Shown here: one piece after another, positions 47,324 to 56,662 of the stretch
How positions within the stretch are numbered: position 1 is the first letter of the stretch
Layout of the letters: every line of letters starts with the position of its first letter
Assembly (NCBI RefSeq): GCF_004208415.1
Contig: NZ_CP035758.1
Span: forward strand, 3,224,001 to 3,288,000
Source of the DNA: Ktedonosporobacter rubrisoli
GTDB lineage: Bacteria > Chloroflexota > Ktedonobacteria > Ktedonobacterales > Ktedonobacteraceae
Length of the DNA: 64,000 bases
Reading direction: 5' to 3'
Notes under the pieces: model-generated
The model's input: the letters and a program-made list of their open reading frames with translations, nothing else
The model's database searches: none
What the model was told of the DNA's origin: nothing
Program-made: the position numbers and the translations under genes

Positions 47324-47869
47324 CTGTTCACGAAAGACGGCCCCCACCACCTTGCCGGTGGCATCGTCAATGCCCCCAATGAGCGTGAGGCGCGGACCTC
47401 GTTGCTCTAGCCAGGCATGCGGACTTCCATCGATCTGGATCAGTTGTCCTTCTTGTTGGTATCGTGGACGGCGCAAGCGATGTGTTCGCCGCTTGTGTGT
47501 TGTGACGACCAAGAAGCCCTCTTCCTGCATGATCCGCCTGAGAGAGGCCCGTGAGATGGAGAGGCCGTCACGTTCTTCAAGCAGATCGCGGATATGACGC
47601 TGATTGCAGCCATGATATCTTCCTTTGACCCGTTGGCAGATCTGCTCTCGCACCGCGCTTCTGCAATGCGTCGAGGACTCCTTTTCCCTCGGTTGCCATG
47701 CCCCATGCCTGCGACTCCCCCTTCTCGATAGCGCGCTTTGAGTCGGGAGGCGTAGAGTAAGCTCTACTGCATGTGCGCTGCCACTTGTCATACTCAGATA
47801 TCCTGCCGCGTGCTTTTCCAGGATCTTGATTCGTTCTTCTTGAGAGGTCAGTGTCATGGTGGTCTTCAT
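47324..47869 (-). pseudogene. ISNCY-family transposase, N-terminal remnant
   Basis: The start MKTTMTLTSQEERIKILEKH matches the beginning of ISNCY (IS1202-like) transposases. The HTH region is frameshifted (HGNRGK appears in the neighbouring frame). Then YHGCNQRHIRDLLEERDGLS, IQIDGSPHAWLEQRGPRLTL with the first catalytic aspartate, and GGIDDATGKVVGAVFREQ. After FREQ the family match ends abruptly; the rest of the catalytic domain is missing. The truncation lies 24 bases before the group II intron. Confidence 0.75.
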
Positions 47870-48309
47870 ACTGACATTTTCGACTTCTCTCTTTCCTCCT
47901 GACACTATCACTGATCCGTAACAAACGTGATGATCAGCACTTGACACAGAGCAACTTCGCATGGTAGTATCCAGGCACACATCAAGAAAGCGAAGAGCAA
48001 GGAAAGATCATGAAGCAAATGGTACGACTACAACAGACATCTGTTGTCAGCGTCATCACTCATTCTCGGGTTGCAAACGCCCCGTATGGGGCGCACTAGC
48101 GAGAGAAGAGTGAGAGAAGAGACGACCATGCGAGAGAGGCACGACCATCCGAGGCCATGATGGTCTGACTTGTTTTTCTGTCCCAACACTCCTCCCCGTT
48201 TTTTCCCTTCTCCGGTAACAGAGCATATCTTTTCCGTATTGCGCATCCTCCCCTACACTGTTATTCAGAACATGGATCACCTCTCCCATTTGCGCGCGAA
48301 AGGATTGCT
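47870..48309. other. Intergenic region upstream of the second MFS gene
   Basis: About 440 bases without recognised genes; probably the outer edge of the ISNCY element and the MFS promoter region. Confidence 0.35.
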
Positions 48310-49662
48310 ATGCGTCATTCTTCTCAAAAGTACCTGGCACGTTCGAGCTCTCGCTTTCTGCTCATTAATCGCAACTACACCTTCTTGTGGATAGGAAGCG
48401 CGATCTCGTATACGGGTGACGTGCTTTTCCTGATCAGCCTGACGTTATGGATTGGAACACTCCTTCAGAACCAAAGCTATGCACCACTCGCCATCAGTGG
48501 TATAGGGCTCTCAGCCGCTCTTCCCGCCCTTCTGATCAGTCCATTTGCAGGAGTGTTTGTGGATCGCTGGCAGAAACAAAAGATCATGCGCTTCATGGAT
48601 GTGATACGCGCAATCCTCGTTCTCTCTCTGCTGCTGGTAAGCGGGCCAGGTCCGCTTCCGTTTTTTTCGGCATCGACTTCTGTGTTGCCAATTCCTATGA
48701 AGCTTGGGATCATCTATCTTGTGGTCGGGGCTCAGAGTAGCTTGAGTCAGTTCTTCAATCCATCGACGAAGGCCCTTCTCAGGGAGATTGTGCCAGAAGA
48801 AAGGCTCACCCAAGCCTCTGCGCTCACCACAGGCACTGCTTTCGCTGTTTGGCCTGTTGGGTCAGCGCTGGCAGGAATATGCTATGCCAATCTGGGAGTA
48901 AATCTGGCCATTCTTTTGAATGCTGCATCGTTCATCTGTTCCTGGGTGCTCATACGCAGCATGCATGTGTCAGAGCCAGCACCATCTCTCGAAGGCGTAA
49001 AACAGGGACTCCATCATGTCTTCAAAGAGCTGTGGGAAGGGTTCCAATGCATTGAAGGAAATCTGCTCTTACGGACACTCTTGTGCGCAGAAAGCCTGCT
49101 CGCGTTTGGATTCGGCATATATAACACGATGGGCTTCTTCTTTATCACGCAAAATTTGCACGTCCCTGTGAGTCTCTACGGTCTTTTCAATGGTGTGCAA
49201 TCATTTGGAGGGATACTTGGAACCTGGCTCATCAGTAGGTCTGCAACAACAAGAGGACATCCCAGAGTGTACTACACAGCAAGGGTGCTCGCTGGGATTG
49301 CCATGATGGTGACGGCATTCCAAAGTCAGCCGCTCATCGCTTTGGTTGGCATGGTGATCATCAGTATTGCCCATAGTTGTACGGAAGCTCTCGTTGGTCC
49401 GTTGATACTGGGTGCCACACCCGAAAAGATGGAGGGCCGTGTCTTTTCCACCTTTGGAACCGCGACGACCATCAGTTCTTTGCTCGCCACATTTCTGAGT
49501 GGGTATCTCAGTAGTACGCTGTTGCATCCTGTTGCTTTCCATGCTTCTTTCATCACTCTCAATGCGGCAAGCATCCTCACTAGCTGTGCAGGCATCGCGC
49601 TGCTTGGGGGTGGGTTGTATGCATCGAAACACTTCAGAAAGATGAAGAGCGCAGAGATGTGA
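48310..49662 (+). CDS. MFS transporter, DHA3 (macrolide-efflux-like)
   Basis: 450 residues and 12 predicted helices. Loop 2-3 motif VDRWQKQKIMRF, N-terminal NRNYTFLWIGSAISYTGD typical of DHA3 exporters, and a symmetric second half. CGAAAGGA precedes the start. It is intact, unlike the MFS gene at 21285. It lies immediately beside the pyrrole-type biosynthetic locus but is separated by a hairpin; it could be its exporter. Confidence 0.93.
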   Translation: MRHSSQKYLARSSSRFLLINRNYTFLWIGSAISYTGDVLFLISLTLWIGTLLQNQSYAPLAISGIGLSAALPALLISPFAGVFVDRWQKQKIMRFMDVIRAILVLSLLLVSGPGPLPFFSASTSVLPIPMKLGIIYLVVGAQSSLSQFFNPSTKALLREIVPEERLTQASALTTGTAFAVWPVGSALAGICYANLGVNLAILLNAASFICSWVLIRSMHVSEPAPSLEGVKQGLHHVFKELWEGFQCIEGNLLLRTLLCAESLLAFGFGIYNTMGFFFITQNLHVPVSLYGLFNGVQSFGGILGTWLISRSATTRGHPRVYYTARVLAGIAMMVTAFQSQPLIALVGMVIISIAHSCTEALVGPLILGATPEKMEGRVFSTFGTATTISSLLATFLSGYLSSTLLHPVAFHASFITLNAASILTSCAGIALLGGGLYASKHFRKMKSAEM

Positions 49663-49768
49663 TGTTCTCACGGACACAGCAAGGCATCCTCTCAGCTTGA
49701 GAGGATGCGACACAGGGGTGAGTGAATGCATCTCTGGTCACGAGACATTCCCCACAAAAAGGGTCAGC

Positions 49769-49796
49769 TCACGTTCCGCAAAGGAGCGGAACGTGA
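49769..49796. terminator. Perfect 11-bp hairpin between MFS and carrier-protein genes
   Basis: TCACGTTCCGC (49769-49779) and GCGGAACGTGA (49786-49796) with a 6-base loop lie between two convergent genes, as expected for a shared terminator. Confidence 0.65.
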
Positions 49797-49882
49797 CGGG
49801 AACCGTACCTTCCTCCTCCACGTGTGAGGCGATACATCTGGCAGAATAAAGAACTGATCAGCCGCGTCACAGTTTTCCTCTT

Positions 49883-50137
49883 TTACTTATTTGTTTCCTC
49901 CATAATCAAATCTGCGATAGCCCCGGGATTGACAAAACTATCAGGTATCATTTTCTCTGGTGGAATATCGACCAAGAAATGCTCTTTAAGAAATTGGAGC
50001 AAGCGTACCATTTCCAGAGAGTTCAAAATGCCCCATTCAAGAAGTGGGGTTGTTTCTTGCAGATCGATATTACTTCCATCGAGTATTTGTTGGGCAATGT
50101 ATTCGTTCAACTGATTTACAATGATGCTTCTTTGCAT
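49883..50137 (-). CDS. Free-standing peptidyl/acyl carrier protein (pyrrole-type)
   Basis: 84 residues. The phosphopantetheine attachment serine is Ser40 in LLEWGILNSLEM, a variant of the DSL motif; the phrase TPLLEWG is characteristic of the carrier proteins that hold proline for oxidation to pyrrole-2-carboxylate (PltL/RedO/CloN5 group). It overlaps the end of the adenylation gene by 22 bases, so its translation is coupled. Last gene of the three-gene leftward operon. Confidence 0.88.
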   Translation of the reverse strand: MQRSIIVNQLNEYIAQQILDGSNIDLQETTPLLEWGILNSLEMVRLLQFLKEHFLVDIPPEKMIPDSFVNPGAIADLIMEETNK

Positions 50138-51657
50138 TCATTCTCCTCCTGCAATTTTTTTAACGCCAGGTGTAATAAAGCATTCCTATCAATTTTTCCA
50201 TTACTCATTCTGGGAAAAGTTGGTAGCACCTGTAAGTTGTCAATAATCATGTAGCGTGGTAAGTGTTCTGCACAGTAGCGCTTTATTTCTAGCAAAGAGA
50301 GAGAAGCCTGATGAAGGCAGTTTACAAAGGCAATAAGGCGAGCTTCTAGCGCTGTTCCAACCGCAAGAACAGCCACTTCTTGAATAGCAGGATGCCGCTC
50401 TAAGGCCGCCTCAATTTCGCCCAATTCGACGCGATTTCCGCGTATCTTGACAAGGGAATCATAACGACCTCGATACAGGTAATTGCCATCTTCCTGCAGA
50501 AGAACTTTATCACCGGTTGCATATGGCCTTTTCCCTTGTTGAGGTTTTCCCCAATATCCTAGCATGACGCTCGGACCTGCTACCATAAGCTCACCCTCTT
50601 CTCCTTGTTGGACAGGCGTTCCGTCTTCCTTCTGCGCCCAGACCGTATCGCCTGAGCAAGCACGACCTATGGGAATACCGTTGGTACATAAAGATATATC
50701 GCTGATCTCGTAGAATGTGCATACATTGGTTTCTGTTGGTCCATACAGGTTAAAAATACGGGCGGAAGCGAGTATCTGACACAGACGGCGTATCTGCTTG
50801 AGTGGAAATACTTCTCCCGCATACAAAATAATGCGTAAAGAGCGAGAGGCCTCCACAAACTGGTCCCCCTGCTGCATCATCAAGAGAAGTACTGATGGCA
50901 CTGAATACCAGATACTTATCTCTTCCCGACGTATGAAATCTACAAGTTGTTCTGGATACAAGGACATACTTTCGGAAATAAGGTAAACAGAAGCTCCTAC
51001 AGAAAAAGCGACATAGAGATCGAACACTGAAAGATCAAAATGAAACGGGGCATGGTTAGCAAAATGATCAGTGGATGTGACGGGTAGTGCCGTGACGGCC
51101 CATTGAATAAAAGCCAGGGCATTTCTCTGGCTAATACACACCCCTTTAGGTACTCCTGTCGAACCGGAGGTATAGAGAATATAGGCCATGTCATCCTGAG
51201 AGGGAGGAGGCTTGATGATAGGTTGGGGAGAAGAAGGAACAAACTCCTCCCAACAAGGGCCATATTCTCCTTTGTCAAGGCAGAGGTAAGTGATTTGAGG
51301 TAAGCAAGTTTCTTGCATGCGTAGAAGTTTCGCCCGGGATTGAGTGGTTATGACTACCTGGATACCGCAGTCCTTTACAATTGTGCCTATCCGTGTTGAG
51401 GGGCTGAGTGGATCAAGAGGAACGTAGACTCCATTGAGCCGTAATATCCCTTGCATGGCCGCTATCGCCAAAGCTGATTTTTCTAGCCAGATCCCTACAC
51501 GATCTCCCGCTTGCATTTCCAACTGCGCCAAACAGGAGGCAAAACGAGATGCGTAAGCGTCAAGTTCACGATAGCTCAGGCTTCTGTCAGGACCTTTGAC
51601 TGCAAGAGCATCGGGCCAGGTTTGAGCGGCATGGAGCACGATATCGCGTAGACTCAT
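50116..51657 (-). CDS. Free-standing adenylation enzyme, L-prolyl-AMP ligase-like
   Basis: 513 residues, ANL superfamily without fused carrier. Core motifs: LYTSGSTGVPKG (161-172), FHFDLSVFDLY (206-215, with the amino-group-binding aspartate), NLYGPTET (303-310), YATGD, and MSNGKIDR with the catalytic lysine. The HAPFHFDLSVFD segment is shared by prolyl-AMP ligases PltF, RedM and CloN4. Expected reaction: L-proline plus ATP to prolyl-AMP, then transfer to the carrier protein. Substrate is inferred from motif and neighbours, not proven. Its start overlaps the oxidase stop (ATGA). Confidence 0.88.
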   Translation of the reverse strand: MSLRDIVLHAAQTWPDALAVKGPDRSLSYRELDAYASRFASCLAQLEMQAGDRVGIWLEKSALAIAAMQGILRLNGVYVPLDPLSPSTRIGTIVKDCGIQVVITTQSRAKLLRMQETCLPQITYLCLDKGEYGPCWEEFVPSSPQPIIKPPPSQDDMAYILYTSGSTGVPKGVCISQRNALAFIQWAVTALPVTSTDHFANHAPFHFDLSVFDLYVAFSVGASVYLISESMSLYPEQLVDFIRREEISIWYSVPSVLLLMMQQGDQFVEASRSLRIILYAGEVFPLKQIRRLCQILASARIFNLYGPTETNVCTFYEISDISLCTNGIPIGRACSGDTVWAQKEDGTPVQQGEEGELMVAGPSVMLGYWGKPQQGKRPYATGDKVLLQEDGNYLYRGRYDSLVKIRGNRVELGEIEAALERHPAIQEVAVLAVGTALEARLIAFVNCLHQASLSLLEIKRYCAEHLPRYMIIDNLQVLPTFPRMSNGKIDRNALLHLALKKLQEENECKEASL

Positions 51658-52793
51658 AATCCCAACTCCTTTGCGATAATCTCTCTTTGTATCTCTGATG
51701 TCCCCGAAAAAATCGTCGCTGGAAGAGCATCGCGCACCATACGTTCGATGCCATCTTCGCCAGAAACACCCGCAGAGCCATAGATCTGCAGAGCATCCAG
51801 GCTGTTTTGAATTGCGGCTTCACTGACTGCCAATTTGGATAATGCGATGGCTTGTGTGGCATCTTTCTGTTGAGAAAAAAGCCAGCAAGCATGATAGAGT
51901 AAAAATCTTGCAGATTCCAGCCGCAACTTCATGTTCGCGATCCGATGAGCAATGACTTGCTTTTTCCCGATAGGTGTTCCAAACTGAGAGCGCTTCTGTG
52001 CATAGGAGATGGTTTGTTCAAGCTGCCGTTCCATTTGTCCTACATAGGCTGCAAATAGACAAGCACGTTCCCATTGCATAGAGCGCTTGAAAATCAGGGC
52101 TCCCTGACCCTCCTGTCCAAGCCTATTGTGGACAGGGATATAGCACTCATCAAGAAGAATCTGGCAGACAGGTGTACTTGTGAGCCCCAACTTCTCAAAC
52201 GACTCACCAATAAGAAGCCCAGGCGTCTCCCTCTCCACAAGAAATGCGGTAATGCCCAGATAACCATGCGCTGGATTTGTTCTTGCGTAGACAAGAAACA
52301 GGTCGGCAAGTGGTCCGTTGCTGACATAACTTTTGACGCCTCGTAAAATATACCCATTTGCTTCACGCCAGGCCTGAGTTTTGAGGGCAAAGATATCAGA
52401 TCCAGCCTCTTTTTCAGTACTAGCGTTTGCTCCGATATATGAACCGGCGCATAAACCCGGCAACCACCTCTCTTTGAGATCAGCGCTTCCATATTCGGCA
52501 AGTGGCATGCAGCAGGAAAAGAGATGAGCTGATGCCGAAAAAACAAGGCCCATATCCACGCAGCCTCTTCCAAAGGCTTCAACGGCATAGGACGTTGTAA
52601 GGGCATCATAGCCTTGCCCACCATAGCGTTCTGCGATGCTCAGGCCAAGCAATCCGATGCGAGCGCAGGCTTCCCAATGTGCACGTGTCCACCATCGGGG
52701 TAAATCTTTGCTCTCTTCGTGAAGGATCTCTTGCGAAGCCTGCAAAATCCTTTGATAGAGTTGATTCTGCTCCTGTGTCCAGGCAAAATGCAT
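51654..52793 (-). CDS. Acyl-CoA dehydrogenase-like prolyl-carrier oxidase
   Basis: 379 residues from ATG 52793, chosen over an upstream in-frame ATG because GGGGAG lies 5 bases ahead. All acyl-CoA dehydrogenase regions are seen: ANASTEKEAGSD (FAD contact), the catalytic-base glutamate probably Glu242 in QWERACL, RSQFGTPIG, and YGSAGVSGEDGIERMVRD near the C-terminus. With the adjacent ligase and carrier it matches PltE/RedW/CloN3, flavoenzymes that desaturate prolyl-S-carrier to pyrrolyl-2-carboxyl-S-carrier. First gene of the leftward operon. Confidence 0.88.
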   Translation of the reverse strand: MHFAWTQEQNQLYQRILQASQEILHEESKDLPRWWTRAHWEACARIGLLGLSIAERYGGQGYDALTTSYAVEAFGRGCVDMGLVFSASAHLFSCCMPLAEYGSADLKERWLPGLCAGSYIGANASTEKEAGSDIFALKTQAWREANGYILRGVKSYVSNGPLADLFLVYARTNPAHGYLGITAFLVERETPGLLIGESFEKLGLTSTPVCQILLDECYIPVHNRLGQEGQGALIFKRSMQWERACLFAAYVGQMERQLEQTISYAQKRSQFGTPIGKKQVIAHRIANMKLRLESARFLLYHACWLFSQQKDATQAIALSKLAVSEAAIQNSLDALQIYGSAGVSGEDGIERMVRDALPATIFSGTSEIQREIIAKELGL

Positions 52794-52901
52794 TTTTTCT
52801 CCCCTCGCCCTGATTCGTGAACTCATTTTCTCTATCGTCACAGGGAGCGCAGACTTGAATCCTACTCTCTGAAGCAATCTTGTATGCTCTTTCCTTCACC
52901 T

Positions 52902-52930
52902 TTGACGGATATCCGTCGATTTTTTTATAG
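52902..52930 (+). promoter_or_regulatory. Promoter with a perfect 14-bp palindrome in the divergent region
   Basis: TTGACG (52902-52907), a 17-base spacer and TTATAG (52925-52930) point toward the condensation gene. The -35 overlaps the perfect palindrome GACGGATATCCGTC (52904-52917). It lies between divergent genes of the biosynthetic locus (52793 leftward, 52968 rightward), so one regulator could control both. Confidence 0.55.
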
Positions 52931-52967
52931 CAGTAAAGTAGTTCCTCGTTTACCAAGGGAGGTGGAC

Positions 52968-54329
52968 ATGCACTATGATCCTCAAGCATTCGATTTTTCT
53001 CATTTAGCAAAAGAACCAATCAGTGAGGAAATCGAAACATACACCAGGTATTCCAATCTGACACAACTCCAACTCTCCTACTGGATCATGCAAAAGTTAC
53101 AGCCAAAAATGAGCATTCATAGCATTGCCAACTGTTTTGTCATTGATGGAGAGGTAGATGTGAGGCATTTTCAACAGGCTTTTCAGGTGCTTGTCAATGC
53201 CAGTGATACATTACGGCTCATTATTCTGGAACAGGATGGCATACCTCAACAGTACATAGCCCCTTATAGAGCATATGATATAGATGTTATCGATTGCTCC
53301 TCGTCGCCTGATCCATTCATGGAGTTTCAGAAAGCTGCCGCCAGGAGGTTTCACAAGCTTTTTGACTTTTCTCACCGTCTCTTTGATTCCGCGCTTTTCA
53401 AACTCAGTAACCAGAAGTATGTCTGGTATTTTAATGAACATCATATTATTGGCGATGCATGGTCCAGGACAGTGCTTTATCGCAGGATGCTAGAATTGTA
53501 TGAACTTTCACTTCAACATAAGCTGCATTGTGGAAAAACCTATCCCCAGTTTTCTCAGTACCTTTTGCATGAGATGGCTTTCCGGTCTTCGCTGGAATAT
53601 AAAAAAGCCAGGCAGTATTGGGAGAAAAAGCTTTCAAATGGAAATAATGTCGGGCTTTTTTCACAAAAGAGGCATTATAAGTTAACAGGTGAAATGTGCT
53701 GGATCTCTTATCAGCCTGGAAAAGAACGCGTGGAGAGGGTGAAAGCCTTAGCACGAGAGCAGAAATTCGCAGCGTTCTCCATAGATATGGCTCTTTTTGT
53801 CGTTTATCTCTCTTTATTATTTCTTTGTCTCTATCATATTACTGGGCAACGCTGCCTTTCACTTTTTACTATTTTTCATCGTCGTCAATCACAACAGTTT
53901 CAAGAGACGATGGGACTCCTCACAAAGGAAAGTGTTATACAGCTCCGGATAGAAGAGGAAGATACCTTTCTCTCACTGCTTGCCAAAACCACTACCGAGG
54001 TGATTGAGACGCTTACCCATTATCGCTACTCTGTCTTGAATCCTCCAACTACTCGGCATCAGACCGTATACTTTGTTACACAGAATAGTTCCTATCATCC
54101 TCAAAATGGCTTCGGTACAGCTTCAATTCGAAATGAATTCCTTGCCGAGGGATACAGCTATGAAAGTTTATGTGTAGAGATAGAAAACTTTAATCAGCTC
54201 GCCTATCCTGCTTTCAACTTTTACTTTCGAACTGATATGTTCGAACCAGAAGAGCAGCAACAAATTATTCGACAATTTGAGCAAACTATCGATACCTTCT
54301 TAGAAAATCCACTGCGAACTGTTGGCTAG
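52968..54329 (+). CDS. Stand-alone NRPS condensation domain
   Basis: 453 residues. The catalytic motif is HHIIGDAWS (158-166), matching HHxxxDxxS with the second histidine and aspartate; LTQLQLSYW near the start is the C1-type motif. The later half is somewhat degenerate, as is common in free-standing condensation enzymes. The start is set at 52968 by AGGGAGG at a good distance. Likely role: forming an amide between the carrier-bound acyl group (pyrrole-2-carboxyl) and a free amine. It is divergent from the oxidase gene. Confidence 0.88.
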   Translation: MHYDPQAFDFSHLAKEPISEEIETYTRYSNLTQLQLSYWIMQKLQPKMSIHSIANCFVIDGEVDVRHFQQAFQVLVNASDTLRLIILEQDGIPQQYIAPYRAYDIDVIDCSSSPDPFMEFQKAAARRFHKLFDFSHRLFDSALFKLSNQKYVWYFNEHHIIGDAWSRTVLYRRMLELYELSLQHKLHCGKTYPQFSQYLLHEMAFRSSLEYKKARQYWEKKLSNGNNVGLFSQKRHYKLTGEMCWISYQPGKERVERVKALAREQKFAAFSIDMALFVVYLSLLFLCLYHITGQRCLSLFTIFHRRQSQQFQETMGLLTKESVIQLRIEEEDTFLSLLAKTTTEVIETLTHYRYSVLNPPTTRHQTVYFVTQNSSYHPQNGFGTASIRNEFLAEGYSYESLCVEIENFNQLAYPAFNFYFRTDMFEPEEQQQIIRQFEQTIDTFLENPLRTVG

Positions 54330-54383
54330 GGGCTGCGGGAATGTGCATTGTTCTCTCACCTGCAACTCTCTAGAGGAGGAACG

Positions 54384-55502
54384 TTATTGAGCCAATTGGC
54401 GCAAAACAAAATCACGGAACACGACAAGACGCTTTTCAACTGGCCCATAAATACCTCCAGAGGCAAATGCTTTGGACGTGATTCCTTGTTGGACCAGGTT
54501 GCATTGCTTGATATCTTGCTGCATGATAAGGCTAGTAAGGGCAACGGTATCCATTGGATCAAAATCTGGCGCAGCGATAACCTCAGGTTCGAAGAGCCAG
54601 AAAGCCTCGATGGCCGTTGTCTGAGCACTTCGCGGATGGAAAATCAATACCAGGGCATGATCACGAATAAGCAGAATAGAGGTGTTAGGCAACAAGGTTG
54701 TTGAATGAATGAGGCGTCTCTCTTCGGGAGCTAACGTGGAGAGTGGAGGGCGAGAAGCTCGTCCGGTGAGAGTAAACGCTTCGGCGTGTTCGGCCAGCGG
54801 AGGGGATGTCCTGGCTTCTGTAAGGATAGGATACGAACGGATGGTTGGAAACAGATCACAAAATTCGGGGTGGATGGTAGGACAATGATAACATTCCAGG
54901 CCATTCTCAAAGGCGATCTTCCAATTGGCCTGCACCTCATAAACCTCTCTCTTACCTACCTCTAGCCCCTCTAGATGCTGAAGAAAGGCGGCGGGCTGAT
55001 CTGCATCCTCGAACTGGTTACTCAGTTGAGAGGACAAGGGAGCAGGCGAGGGAGAGAGGTTGATCCAAATCAGGCCCCAACAGAGCTCTAGAGCCACGGG
55101 CACTAAGCCAAAGGCAGCAGGATCAAAATCCTGGGCATGGAGCACATTGGGTGCGCCAAGCAAGCTGCCGTCAAGTTTGTAGGTCCAGCCATGATAGCTG
55201 CATTGCAGCGCCCCTTTGAGCCGTCCCGCCGTCCTGGCACACAGGCGTGCACCCCGGTGCCGACAGACGTTGAAGAAGGCCCGCAGAACCCCTTGCTGAT
55301 CGCGCAGGAGAATAAGGCTTTCCTGGGCCAGAGTCACGAGCTGGTACATGCCTGGATTGGGCAGCATGCTGCTATGGCCCACACAGATCCACTGGCGCGA
55401 GAAGATGCATTCTTGTTCGCGCGCATAGATCTCCGCAGCGTGATAGTAGTGGCCGGGCAGAGTCGCAGGCAAGGGCTCGTGAGCGCTTGTCGGTGGGGTC
55501 AT
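54384..55502 (-). CDS. Rieske non-haem iron oxygenase, alpha subunit
   Basis: 372 residues. Rieske cluster ligands: Cys80-x-His82 (CRHRG) and Cys101-xx-His104 (CSYHGW). Mononuclear iron site: ENGLECYHCPTIHPEF with His206 and His211, and a late aspartate in MQQDIKQ. Such enzymes hydroxylate, desaturate or cyclise substrates; RedG-type relatives cyclise prodiginines. No reductase or ferredoxin partner is adjacent. Last gene of the five-gene leftward operon beginning at the methyltransferase. A close paralogue begins at the right edge of the window. Confidence 0.92.
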   Translation of the reverse strand: MTPPTSAHEPLPATLPGHYYHAAEIYAREQECIFSRQWICVGHSSMLPNPGMYQLVTLAQESLILLRDQQGVLRAFFNVCRHRGARLCARTAGRLKGALQCSYHGWTYKLDGSLLGAPNVLHAQDFDPAAFGLVPVALELCWGLIWINLSPSPAPLSSQLSNQFEDADQPAAFLQHLEGLEVGKREVYEVQANWKIAFENGLECYHCPTIHPEFCDLFPTIRSYPILTEARTSPPLAEHAEAFTLTGRASRPPLSTLAPEERRLIHSTTLLPNTSILLIRDHALVLIFHPRSAQTTAIEAFWLFEPEVIAAPDFDPMDTVALTSLIMQQDIKQCNLVQQGITSKAFASGGIYGPVEKRLVVFRDFVLRQLAQ

Positions 55503-55603
55503 CGTTTCTTCCTCTCTTGCTAGCTAGAACTGGGTATTCCATTTCTCATTGATAAACAAAGATGATCATGAACGCGATTGGAGGCAATAGCCTGGACAAG
55601 AGT

Positions 55604-56584
55604 TCATAAGATAGGTTTGCAATCGTCTTTATCTAGGAGGGCCAGGGTTTGAGCAAGCGCTTCAATGCCAACAGCGGTGTTGGGAGCCAGGCCAACTTGA
55701 AGGTGAGAAATTCCTTGCTGGGCAAAAGCGCGAAAAAGTGCCGCTAATTCCTCTGGTTTCCCTGTTTGTGCTCTCTCTTGTGGCCATGCATTGACATCAC
55801 GCCCTGCAAACGTCACTTTCACCTCGATAGTCCGCTCCAAGGTGGTTGGAGGACGCTGGAATTGGTGACAGGCATCATCCACTTTCACGTGTAGTGCGTC
55901 AATACGCTCAGGGATGCATTGACCAGAGGACCAATAGCCATTCCATATATCAGCATATTGTGCTACCAGTCTGAGGAGGCGAGGGCCTGGATTTTCCGAA
56001 GTTCCTATAAGAATAGGTGGGCCCTCCTTTTGTGGGCCACCCGGAGAGAGTTCGCAATCACACACCTGATAGTGTTTTCCAATGAAATGGGCGTGACCCG
56101 TCTTCAGCAGGCTATGAATGATGCGCAAAGCCTCTTCAAAGCGGCCAAAACGCTGTTCCCAGGGAAAACCAAAGGCACGATGCTCTTCCTCCATTGCGCC
56201 AGTTCCCAGCCCTAAGATAAGGCGTCCCCCGCTTATCTCGTCGACAGTAGTAGCGATCTTGGCCAGTAATGCTGGATTGCGAAAGTTGTTGCAGGAGACG
56301 AATGACCCGAGCTGAACACGTGATGTTTCTGCTGCCAGACCTGCCAGCAGGGACCAGCATTCCCACATCCCAAGCATTTCTCCATTTTCCATCCGTAAGA
56401 TCAAATCATCAGTTACCCAAAGAGAGTCAAATCCCGCATCCTCGGCCTGACGAGCGAGCGTAAGTATATCAGCCCATCTTGGGGTCTTGCCGTCCATACC
56501 ATCTGTCCATGATGGTAAAATGAGCCCAACCTTCAAGGGGCGTTGATGTCCCTGAGACCGAGATGCAGCTTGCTTTGCTATCAT
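55604..56584 (-). CDS. Luciferase-like (LLM) F420/flavin-dependent oxidoreductase, copy A
   Basis: 326 residues, TIM-barrel LLM-class enzyme. Family landmarks: LWVTDDLI near residue 55, SFVSCNNFRNPALLAKIA near 95, and RLILGLGTGAMEEEHRAFG near 122, the cofactor phosphate region. Such enzymes use F420H2 or FMNH2 for hydride transfer or monooxygenation. It is about 60 percent identical by eye to the second copy at 57935; the P450 gene lies between the pair. Confidence 0.9.
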   Translation of the reverse strand: MIAKQAASRSQGHQRPLKVGLILPSWTDGMDGKTPRWADILTLARQAEDAGFDSLWVTDDLILRMENGEMLGMWECWSLLAGLAAETSRVQLGSFVSCNNFRNPALLAKIATTVDEISGGRLILGLGTGAMEEEHRAFGFPWEQRFGRFEEALRIIHSLLKTGHAHFIGKHYQVCDCELSPGGPQKEGPPILIGTSENPGPRLLRLVAQYADIWNGYWSSGQCIPERIDALHVKVDDACHQFQRPPTTLERTIEVKVTFAGRDVNAWPQERAQTGKPEELAALFRAFAQQGISHLQVGLAPNTAVGIEALAQTLALLDKDDCKPIL

Positions 56585-56662
56585 TCCACTTGTTCCTTTG
56601 ATGGGTTGAACAGAAATTTCTTTTTTTCCATAACCTTTGTTTCTCTCCCTGTGAAAGATTGA

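Noticed and set aside
46864..47379. Minus-strand 171-codon frame as an intron-encoded protein
   Set aside because: No reverse transcriptase, maturase or endonuclease motif; composition follows structured RNA.
49883..52793. Fatty-acid or siderophore starter module instead of a pyrrole module
   Set aside because: The FHFDLSVFD region with its amino-binding aspartate, the TPLLEWG carrier motif and the adjacent dehydrogenase together fit the prolyl/pyrrole trio better, although the substrate remains unproven.
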